Assembly (NCBI RefSeq): GCF_004000865.1
Contig: NZ_BIMB01000006.1
Span: 62,001-126,000, forward strand
From: Paenibacillus elgii NBRC 100335
GTDB lineage: Bacteria > Bacillota > Bacilli > Paenibacillales > NBRC-103111
Length of the DNA: 64,000 bases
Direction of reading: 5' to 3'
The position numbers were made by a program, and so were the translations under genes. Below are positions 57,735-64,000 of this stretch, piece after piece. The stretch's first letter is position 1; each line of letters opens with the position of its first letter. The notes under the pieces are model-generated. The model did no database searches and was not told where the DNA came from. It saw only the letters and a list, made by a program, of their open reading frames with translations.

Positions 57735-58639
57735 GCGCGTTCGGCTTCCATCACTTTGCGAAACGTCTCCATGAACGCGACGACCGCCTTCGATAAATAA
57801 CGCCCCTTGCGGTGAGCGATCACGAGCGTACGGGTCGGCCGGTTGGACAGCTGCAGGTACGCGGGCGCCAGCTCGTTCCATCCTCTGAGCAGCATACGCG
57901 GGATAAAGGCAATGCCCATCCCCGCCGCGACGAGCGACTGGACCGTCTCAATATTGCTGCTCTCGAACACGATATTCGGCGTGAAGCCGGCGTCTTTGCA
58001 CAATTCGATCGCGATTTGACGGAAGCCCTGGCCTCTTTTCAGCGCGATGAACGGCTCCTCCTGCAGTTCCGCAATATCGACCGTTCGGTTTGTTGCCTCG
58101 GTTAGACGCGCGGCCAGCGGATGCTGCGGCGGGACGGCTAGTACGATCTCTTCCTCAATGATCGGCTCGTAGTCAAGCGAGTCGTCGATCAGGGGCAGGG
58201 AAAGCAGGCTAATGTCGGCTTGCCCGCTCGCCGTCAATTGTTCCAGGTTCGACGTCGTCTCTTCGACGAGCACGATGTCGATTTCCGGGTAGCGCTCCTG
58301 GAAGACGGGCAGGACGAGGGGCAGCACGTGCGCGCCTGTAATTGGAAGGCTGCCCACGACAAGCTTGCCTTTGCGCATTTGGGAAATGTCTTCCATTTCT
58401 TGTTTTAGCTGCTCGACCATGTCGAGAATTTTTTGCGCTTTTTCCACGAAGCGGGTACCGGCATAGGTGACTTCCACCGAGTTGGTCGTCCGTTGAAACA
58501 AAAGCACGCCGATCTCCTTCTCCAGCTTGGAAAGCTGCTGACTAAGCGACGGCTGGGCGATATGCAGCTTTTCGGCGGCACGGGAAAAGTTTTTGTCAAT
58601 GGCAATTTGCAAAGCGTATTGCAGCTGGCGCAGTTCCAT
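57716..58639 (-). CDS. LysR-family transcriptional regulator
   Basis: Regulator of 307 residues. The N-terminal winged helix-turn-helix (LQYALQIAIDKNFSRAAEKL, then AQPSLSQQLSKLEKEIG) covers about residues 1-60. A periplasmic-binding-like effector domain lies at about 90-295. The gene is near leuCD and could regulate it or aconitase-like genes, but the target cannot be told from sequence. A small RNA-like gap of 183 bases upstream separates it from the small gene below. Confidence 0.9.
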   Translation of the reverse strand: MELRQLQYALQIAIDKNFSRAAEKLHIAQPSLSQQLSKLEKEIGVLLFQRTTNSVEVTYAGTRFVEKAQKILDMVEQLKQEMEDISQMRKGKLVVGSLPITGAHVLPLVLPVFQERYPEIDIVLVEETTSNLEQLTASGQADISLLSLPLIDDSLDYEPIIEEEIVLAVPPQHPLAARLTEATNRTVDIAELQEEPFIALKRGQGFRQIAIELCKDAGFTPNIVFESSNIETVQSLVAAGMGIAFIPRMLLRGWNELAPAYLQLSNRPTRTLVIAHRKGRYLSKAVVAFMETFRKVMEAERAKNRPE

Positions 58640-58730
58640 GCGGCTCGGCTCCTTTTATAAAGAATACCTATTAATACTACATTAATCGTAACGTATTTGT
58701 TATAAGAATGAAAGCTCCACGTTCGCAAAC

Positions 58731-58766
58731 AAAAAAAGGAAGAAAGAGCGGGAGGCTCCTTCTTCC
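58731..58766 (-). terminator. Terminator after the small 52-residue gene
   Basis: On the minus strand GGAAGAAGGAGC pairs, with one mismatch, with GCTCTTTCTTCC, followed by TTTTTTT. Confidence 0.88.
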
Positions 58767-58822
58767 AGGGCAGAACGGAATATTGCGTGAAACGCGCAGC
58801 AGCCGCATCTTCGGCCGTAAGA

Positions 58823-58981
58823 TCAAGTTCCGCAGGAACCGGGATACCCGTCGTTCCGTTTCATTTCTTCCAAATGCTCGCGCATCTCTTCGTCCCCGGG
58901 CATTTCGGCGACCAGCTTTACTTTGCTGGCGGCGGGCTCCTCTGGGGGAACGGTGTTTGCAGGGCGAGGCGTATCGGTCAT
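58823..58981 (-). CDS. Uncharacterised 52-residue protein
   Basis: Short gene with ATG at 58981 and a near-perfect ribosome site AAGGAGG seven bases upstream, stop TGA at 58823. The polypeptide begins MTDTPRPANTVPPEEPAAS, has a central EEMREHLEEMKR charged region and ends with YPGSCGT. There is one cysteine, no membrane segment and no family I recognise. It begins 25 bases after the DUF2512 gene on the same strand and is followed by a strong terminator. It therefore looks like the last gene of that small operon. Confidence 0.72.
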   Translation of the reverse strand: MTDTPRPANTVPPEEPAASKVKLVAEMPGDEEMREHLEEMKRNDGYPGSCGT

Positions 58982-59005
58982 TGTGCAGTCCTCCTTAAGG
59001 TATGA

Positions 59006-59347
59006 TCAGGAATACCATCGGACGTCCCATCTTCGGAGCAGCAGATGATACCCAAATTCAACGGCAGCGGTTACGACGGCGATAACGGCCAGGGCCGACC
59101 AGGACAATCCCCAATGATAAGCCGTTCCCATGGCCCCTACAAATAAAGCGGCCAGTAGCCCGTCGGCCAAGGTCGCGGCGGCATTCCCGAATTCGTCGAG
59201 AATCCATTGGTCTCCGAGAAAAAAGGCCAGGATACTCAGGCTGAGCGACGCCATCAGCGCCTGGAACGGAGTTGCGTTTGACAAATAAAGCAGCAGCGGG
59301 ACGGTAAATAGAGCGTTTACGACGAGTTTGACAAGCAGCTTGCTCAT
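59006..59347 (-). CDS. DUF2512 family membrane protein (YndM-like)
   Basis: Small integral membrane protein of 113 residues with four hydrophobic segments. LPLLLYLSN-like LFTVPLLLYL near residue 15 and the conserved GDQWILDEFGNAAAT near 45 are visible. The family is found in Bacillus and Paenibacillus and has no known function. The ATG has GGGAGCTGGAAGGC upstream. The 52-residue gene follows in the same direction. Confidence 0.82.
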   Translation of the reverse strand: MSKLLVKLVVNALFTVPLLLYLSNATPFQALMASLSLSILAFFLGDQWILDEFGNAAATLADGLLAALFVGAMGTAYHWGLSWSALAVIAVVTAAVEFGYHLLLRRWDVRWYS

Positions 59348-59380
59348 GCCTTCCAGCTCCCTTACTTATGCTTTCGTTGA

Positions 59381-59401
59381 AAGGTTGTCCTGAACAACCT
59401 T
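59381..59401. repeat. Small palindrome upstream of the DUF2512 gene
   Basis: AAGGTTGT and ACAACCTT form a perfect eight-base inverted repeat with a five-base loop, 34 bases before the DUF2512 start. Operator or weak terminator, not decidable here. Confidence 0.4.
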
Positions 59402-59562
59402 CATTTATACAGGGCTAGCGGGCGAAACGAAAGTATTGCCATCACCGAAATATCCACGCCTTACGTACGGGAAGCCTTGACAAGGCAGCTGAATGAGCAC
59501 ATTCATTCCCATGCGGCGCTCAACATGTCGATTCAATAAGATTGGTTCACCCCGCCATTGGC

Positions 59563-59596
59563 TATCTATAGCGAAAACCTATGAAGGCTATAGATA
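59563..59596. repeat. Perfect inverted repeat upstream of leuC
   Basis: TATCTATAGC and GCTATAGATA, ten bases each, are separated by 14 bases and lie 80 bases before leuC. The size fits a regulator dimer site. The 328-base stretch 59348-59675 otherwise holds no gene I can support. A readable frame at 59381-59539 lacks a start codon. Confidence 0.55.
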
Positions 59597-59675
59597 TTAT
59601 ATCTTGGATCAATGAAGATGGACGTGATACGATAGGTGGCATTAGGAGCATCATTCAGATACCGAGGTGGAACCG

Positions 59676-61094
59676 ATGGCAAAAACAATGTTCGAAAAAA
59701 TTTGGGACAATCACGTTATTCATTCGGAGTCGGGCAAGCCGAGCATCATTTATATCGACCTTCAACTGGTCCATGAAGTGACTTCGCCGCAAGCGTTCGA
59801 AGGTCTTCGCCTGAGCGGCCGCAAGGTTCGCCGTCCGGACTTGACGTTCGCAACGATGGATCACAACGTACCGACCAAGGATCGTTTCAATATCACCGAT
59901 CCGATTTCCAAGCAGCAGATCGATACGCTCTCCAAAAACTGTGCGGATTTCGGCGTTACCCTGTTCGACCTGGACAGCATCGACCAAGGGGTCGTCCACG
60001 TTATGGGACCGGAGCTCGGTTTGACGCATCCCGGCAAAACGATTGTTTGCGGCGACAGCCACACGTCTACGCACGGCGCGTTTGGAGCTTTGGCGTTCGG
60101 GATCGGAACGAGCGAAGTGGAGCACGTGCTTGCGACGCAGTGCTTGCAGCAAGCGAAGCCGAAAACGCTGGAAGTGCGCATCAACGGCAAGCTGAAGCCG
60201 GGGGTTACGGCGAAGGACTTGATCCTCGGTGTCATTGCCAAATACGGGACGGATTTTGCAACCGGCTATGTTATCGAGTACACGGGCGAATCGATTCGCA
60301 GCTTGTCCATGGAAGAGCGCATGACCGTGTGCAACATGTCGATCGAAGCGGGTGCGAGAGCAGGCTTGATCGCTCCGGACCAAACGACGTTCGATTACCT
60401 CCGCGGACGCGAATACGTGCCGCAGGGCGAAGCGTTCGAGCAAGCGGTAGCGGCATGGAAGCAACTGACGACGGACGAAGGCGCGGTATACGATCGCGTG
60501 GTTGATTTCGACGCGGACAGCTTGATTCCGCAAGTCACCTGGGGCACCAGCCCGGGCATGGGTACCGATGTGACATCCCGCGTGCCGAATCCGGCGGATT
60601 TCAGCACGGAGAACGAGCGCAAAGCGGCGGAAAAAGCGATTGAGTACATGGGCTTGACACCGGGAACGCCGATGACGGATGTTACGATCGACTACGTATT
60701 TATCGGTTCCTGTACGAACGGCCGGATCGAGGACCTGCGCGCGGCGGCTGCCGTGGCACAAGGCTACAAGGTATCGCCGAACGTGACGGCGATCGTTGTG
60801 CCGGGCTCGGGCCGGGTAAAAATCCAAGCGGAAAAAGAAGGCCTCGATAAAATTTTCATCGAAGCGGGCTTTGAATGGCGCGATGCTGGTTGCAGCATGT
60901 GTCTGGCAATGAACCCGGACGTACTGAAGCCGGGCCAACGCTGCGCTTCGACGTCGAACCGGAACTTTGAAGGCCGTCAAGGCCGCGACGGACGGACGCA
61001 CCTCGTGTCTCCGGCAATGGCCGCCGCGGCAGCGATCGAAGGCCGTTTCACCGACGTGCGCGATTGGGAATTCAAAGTGAAGCAGGAAGCTTAA
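59676..61094 (+). CDS. leuC: 3-isopropylmalate dehydratase large subunit
   Basis: Iron-sulfur aconitase-family subunit for leucine synthesis, isomerising 2- to 3-isopropylmalate with LeuD. The ATG at 59676 behind GAGGTGG gives 472 residues. A GTG at 59667 overlaps that site. The 4Fe-4S cysteines are Cys346 (GSCTNGR), Cys406 and Cys409 (CSMC). leuA and leuB are not in the window, so the leucine genes are dispersed. Confidence 0.96.
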   Translation: MAKTMFEKIWDNHVIHSESGKPSIIYIDLQLVHEVTSPQAFEGLRLSGRKVRRPDLTFATMDHNVPTKDRFNITDPISKQQIDTLSKNCADFGVTLFDLDSIDQGVVHVMGPELGLTHPGKTIVCGDSHTSTHGAFGALAFGIGTSEVEHVLATQCLQQAKPKTLEVRINGKLKPGVTAKDLILGVIAKYGTDFATGYVIEYTGESIRSLSMEERMTVCNMSIEAGARAGLIAPDQTTFDYLRGREYVPQGEAFEQAVAAWKQLTTDEGAVYDRVVDFDADSLIPQVTWGTSPGMGTDVTSRVPNPADFSTENERKAAEKAIEYMGLTPGTPMTDVTIDYVFIGSCTNGRIEDLRAAAAVAQGYKVSPNVTAIVVPGSGRVKIQAEKEGLDKIFIEAGFEWRDAGCSMCLAMNPDVLKPGQRCASTSNRNFEGRQGRDGRTHLVSPAMAAAAAIEGRFTDVRDWEFKVKQEA

Positions 61095-61129
61095 GAAGAT
61101 CATTTTATCGAAGCGAGGAGTTAAACGAC

Positions 61130-61735
61130 ATGGAAGCTTTTAAACAGCATACCGGCCTGGTCGGTCCGGTGGACCGCGTGAACGTGGACACGGACGCCAT
61201 TATTCCTAAACAATTTTTGAAGCGCATCGAGCGTTCCGGCTTCGGCCAATTTCTGTTCTACGAGTGGCGTTTTGACCTGAATGGCCATACGATTCCGGAG
61301 TTCAGCCTGAATCAGCCGCGCTATCAAGGCGCTTCCGTTCTGATTTCCCGCGCCAACTTCGGCTGCGGCTCGTCCCGGGAGCATGCCCCTTGGGCCATTC
61401 AGGACTACGGCTTCAAAGTCGTGATCGCGCCGTCGTTCGCCGACATTTTCTACAACAACTGCTTCAAGAACGGCATCCTGCCGATCAAGCTGAGCGAAGA
61501 GCAGGTCGAGGAGCTGTTCCAGCGCACTGCAGCGAAAGAAGGCTACAAGCTGACGGTCGATCTGGAGAACAAAAAGATCACCGACGATCAAGGCCTTAGC
61601 ATCGATTTTGATCTGGATGAGCACCGCCGCCAGTTCCTGCTGCTCGGTCTCGACGATATCGGTCTGACACTGCAGCATGAAGATAAAATTGCGGCATACG
61701 AAGCGGCGCACAAAGCGCGTCTCGCGTACAAATAA
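61130..61735 (+). CDS. leuD: 3-isopropylmalate dehydratase small subunit
   Basis: Swivel domain of the isomerase. The ATG at 61130 behind GCGAGGAG gives 201 residues. The motif [14 protein letters not shown] lies near residue 70, and [16 protein letters not shown] starts the domain. It follows leuC by 35 bases. Confidence 0.95.
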   Translation: MEAFKQHTGLVGPVDRVNVDTDAIIPKQFLKRIERSGFGQFLFYEWRFDLNGHTIPEFSLNQPRYQGASVLISRANFGCGSSREHAPWAIQDYGFKVVIAPSFADIFYNNCFKNGILPIKLSEEQVEELFQRTAAKEGYKLTVDLENKKITDDQGLSIDFDLDEHRRQFLLLGLDDIGLTLQHEDKIAAYEAAHKARLAYK

Positions 61736-61744
61736 GCGACGAAT

Positions 61745-61790
61745 AGCCCGGCCCGATTCTCGAAAAAGAGATAAGGTCGGGCTTTTTTTT
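61745..61790 (+). terminator. Terminator after leuD
   Basis: AGCCCGGCC and GGTCGGGCT pair, followed by eight T residues. Confidence 0.9.
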
Positions 61791-61862
61791 GATCCGGCCG
61801 CATTATATCATACAATGTTCAAAAACTTTCGACAATTTCCGTGAAAAGTGTGATTTATGTTT

Positions 61863-61891
61863 TTTCAAACGCCGAAAGCGTTGTGTATAAT
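61863..61891 (+). promoter_or_regulatory. Promoter of the 3-hydroxyacyl-CoA dehydrogenase gene
   Basis: A perfect -10 TATAAT at 61886 has a weak -35 TTTCAA 17 bases upstream, 33 bases before the start codon. Confidence 0.5.
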
Positions 61892-61923
61892 ATCACTGGA
61901 AGCATGATGGGAGGGTGTCAGAA

Positions 61924-62796
61924 ATGAATTTTGCCAGAATCGGCGTCGTGGGCGCCGGAACAATGGGTCAAGGTATTGCCGAAATGTTGGCAGCCAAAGG
62001 GTTGGAAGTCATGCTGATCGAACGGACGCCTGAAAGACTGGAGCAGGCCTGGGAACAAATCGAGATCAGCTTGGACAAGCAGCTGGAGAAGTGGGCGATC
62101 ACTCCCGTTGAGAAAAAATTGATTCTTTCGCGCATCGCGAAGGAAACGTATATTCACCGGTTGGCCGAATGCGACATGGTTATCGAAACCGTTTCGGAAG
62201 ATCTGGAGATTAAAAAAGAAGTATTCCGCAAACTTGACGAGGTATGCCCGCCGTCGACCATCCTCGCCAGCAACACGTCTACGCTCAGTTTGACGGAACT
62301 GGCGGCGGAGACGCAACATCCGGAGCGCGTCATCGGCCTTCATTTTTTATATCCGGTATCGAAAATTCATTTGGTGGAAATCATTCGCGCGCTGCAAACG
62401 GGAGAGGACGTCTTCCAGACGACCCGGAAGTTTGTCGAAGAAACAATTCAAAAACGCGGCATTCAGGTATATGAATCGCCGGGCTTTGTTACGACGCGGC
62501 TGATCTGCGTGCTGATCAACGAAGCGATGCATGCGCTGTCGGAGAGGGTGGCGAGCGCGGACGATATTGATAATGCGATGCGAATCGGCTATGATTTTCA
62601 TTATGGGCCGCTGGAGATGGCAGACCGCTTCGGCTTGGATTCGATATTGGCTGCAATGGAACGTATGTTCCGTGAATTCGGCGATGTGAAGTACCGGCCG
62701 GCGGTGCTGCTGAAGCAGATGGTAAGGGCCGGTCATCTCGGCACGAAGACGGGACAGGGCTTTTTCCGCTATGATAAGGATGGTGACCGGATATGA
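61924..62796 (+). CDS. 3-hydroxybutyryl-CoA dehydrogenase family protein
   Basis: NAD-binding 3-hydroxyacyl-CoA dehydrogenase-like protein of 290 residues. ATG at 61924, with GGGAGGG upstream. GTG at 61915 overlaps that site. Rossmann motif GVVGAGTMGQGIAE starts the N-terminal domain, SNTSTLSLTELA lies near residue 122. The histidine of the active-site motif is kept (GLHFLYP), but the usual HFFNP asparagine is Tyr. The asparagine of PGFVVNR is Thr (PGFVTTR). Activity is therefore uncertain. It overlaps ackA by four bases. Confidence 0.82.
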   Translation: MNFARIGVVGAGTMGQGIAEMLAAKGLEVMLIERTPERLEQAWEQIEISLDKQLEKWAITPVEKKLILSRIAKETYIHRLAECDMVIETVSEDLEIKKEVFRKLDEVCPPSTILASNTSTLSLTELAAETQHPERVIGLHFLYPVSKIHLVEIIRALQTGEDVFQTTRKFVEETIQKRGIQVYESPGFVTTRLICVLINEAMHALSERVASADDIDNAMRIGYDFHYGPLEMADRFGLDSILAAMERMFREFGDVKYRPAVLLKQMVRAGHLGTKTGQGFFRYDKDGDRI

Positions 62797-64000
62797 TCGT
62801 ACTCGTCATTAATGCAGGCAGCTCCTCTCTTAAGTTTCAGCTTTACGAGATGGAGGACGAATCCGTACTGGCTAAAGGGAAGGTGGAGCGGATCGGAATG
62901 GAATCCGCGATCTTGACGTACGAGCCGGAAGGTAAGCAGGACGTGCGCGAAGTCAGCGAAATTTTGGAGCATACGACGGCGATTCGCAAGGTCTTGGACA
63001 TGCTGGTCCATCCGGTCCATGGAGTGCTCGAATCGGCACAGCAAATCGACGCGGTGGGCCACCGGGTCGTGCACGGGGGCGAATCGTTTTCCAATTCCGC
63101 GTTAGTCAACGAAGAGGTAAAGCAGGAGATCAAGAGGCTGTTCGATCTGGCGCCGCTGCACAATCCTGCCCATATGCTCGGAATTCAGGCGGTCGAAGCG
63201 AATATGCCGAACGTGCCGCAGGCCGTCGTGTTCGACACGGCTTTTCACCAAACGATGCCGCCGGTGACGTATTTGTACCCGATCCCGATGGTGCTCTATA
63301 AGAAGCATAAAATTCGCCGCTACGGCTTCCACGGCACCTCGCACGCTTATGTGAGCGAGCGCGCCGCCGCGTTCCTCGGTCGTCCGCTCCGCGAGCTGAA
63401 GCTGGTCACCTGCCACATCGGAAACGGAGCGAGCTGCACCGCGGTGATGGACGGGCGGTCGTACGATACGAGCATGGGGATGACGCCGCTGGAAGGGCTG
63501 ATGATGGGAACGCGGAGCGGAGATATCGATCCGGCCATCGTCCCGTTTACGATGGGCAAGGAGGATCTGACGCTCAGCGAAGTGAACTCGATGCTGAACA
63601 AGCACAGCGGACTGCTTGCCATCTCGGGCATCGGCAGCGACATGCGGGAGATTGATGAGGCGAGGCAGACGGGAGACCGCAATGCGGCGCTCGCGTTTGA
63701 CATGTATGAGTACCGGCTGCGCAAATGTATCGGCGCTTACGCGGCGGCCATGAACGGCTTGGACGCCATCGTCTTCACGGCGGGTGTCGGGGAAAACTCC
63801 GCTTCGCTGCGAGCTGCGGTATGCCGCAATCTCAGCTTTCTCGGCCTGGAGCTGGACGAAGCGGCGAACGACCGGCGCGGATCCGATGAGCGCGCCATCA
63901 CGACACCGGGCTCCCGGGTACAGGTGCTTGTCATCCCAACCAATGAGGAACTTGTTATCGCCCGGGACACGTACAGGTTGATTTTGGACCGAAATGATGT
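62793..64000 (+). CDS. ackA: Acetate kinase, 3' end cut by the window
   Basis: Interconverts acetate and acetyl phosphate. The frame starts at ATG 62793 and runs without a stop to the window end, about 402 residues, so nearly complete for the family. It opens VLVINAGSSSLKF. Further motifs are GHRVVHGG near residue 90, FDTAFHQTMP near 148, RYGFHGTSHAYV near 175, GNGASC near 210, TRSGDIDP near 240 and FTAGVGENS near 330. Translation is probably coupled to the dehydrogenase gene (ATGA overlap). Confidence 0.95.
   Translation, partial: MIVLVINAGSSSLKFQLYEMEDESVLAKGKVERIGMESAILTYEPEGKQDVREVSEILEHTTAIRKVLDMLVHPVHGVLESAQQIDAVGHRVVHGGESFSNSALVNEEVKQEIKRLFDLAPLHNPAHMLGIQAVEANMPNVPQAVVFDTAFHQTMPPVTYLYPIPMVLYKKHKIRRYGFHGTSHAYVSERAAAFLGRPLRELKLVTCHIGNGASCTAVMDGRSYDTSMGMTPLEGLMMGTRSGDIDPAIVPFTMGKEDLTLSEVNSMLNKHSGLLAISGIGSDMREIDEARQTGDRNAALAFDMYEYRLRKCIGAYAAAMNGLDAIVFTAGVGENSASLRAAVCRNLSFLGLELDEAANDRRGSDERAITTPGSRVQVLVIPTNEELVIARDTYRLILDRND

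Noticed and set aside
59655-61103. 482-codon minus-strand frame opposite leuC
   Set aside because: Exactly mirrors leuC and has Arg/His-rich composition typical of antisense frames.

Overview
The window reads as chromosome of an endospore-forming, meso-diaminopimelate Firmicute, most likely Paenibacillus or a close relative. The evidence is a full spo/sig set (spoVD, spoVE, spoIIGA, sigE, sigG), the ylmCDE-sepF-ylmGH-divIVA-ileS string, two T-box leaders, a PyrR attenuator, the acetylase branch of DAP synthesis, strong AGGAGG ribosome sites, and frequent TTG and GTG starts. Almost everything is vertically conserved core metabolism. I see no prophage, insertion sequence, CRISPR array, tRNA or rRNA.

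Layout. 1-18039 (+): the dcw cell-wall and division cluster, pbpB (5' end cut off by the window), spoVD, murE, murF, mraY, murD, spoVE, murG, murB, murA, divIB, ftsA, ftsZ. 18040-21319 (+): a long imperfect inverted repeat, then spoIIGA-sigE and sigG. 21487-29014 (+): a second long inverted repeat, ylmC, ylmD, ylmE, sepF, ylmG, ylmH, divIVA, then an isoleucine T-box and ileS. 29096-31794: a DUF5665 membrane protein (+), yteA (-), lspA and an RluD-type pseudouridine synthase (+). 31821-34982: patA (+) converging on dapL and dapH (-), the acetylated route to DAP, which supplies MurE. 35067-44537 (+): PyrR-attenuated pyr operon, pyrR-pyrB-pyrC-(repeat-rich gap)-carA-carB-pyrF-pyrE. 44544-48092 (+): ECF sigma factor, membrane-anchored putative anti-sigma protein, ABC ATPase and ABC-2 permease, tightly coupled.

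48111-55711 (-): methionine-salvage genes mtnE and mtnW-mtnX-mtnB, split by proB-proA-proC, which carries its own promoter and proline T-box. 55924-57734 (+): a SAM methyltransferase behind tandem palindromes, and mtnU. 57716-59347 (-): a LysR regulator, an unlisted 52-residue small protein, and a DUF2512 membrane protein. 59563-61790 (+): leuC-leuD. 61863-64000 (+): a 3-hydroxybutyryl-CoA dehydrogenase-like gene overlapping ackA, which runs off the window end.

The region makes lipid II (murE-murB, murA, DAP genes) and assembles it at the septum (PBP2B, DivIB, FtsA, FtsZ, SepF, DivIVA). It then switches to sporulation (SpoVD, SpoVE, SpoIIGA, SigE, SigG). No clearly new defence or biosynthetic system is visible. 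The most unusual items are the two long inverted repeats, the mtn/pro interleaving, the zinc-motif-free sigma/ABC operon, the tandem operator-like palindromes and the 52-residue gene.
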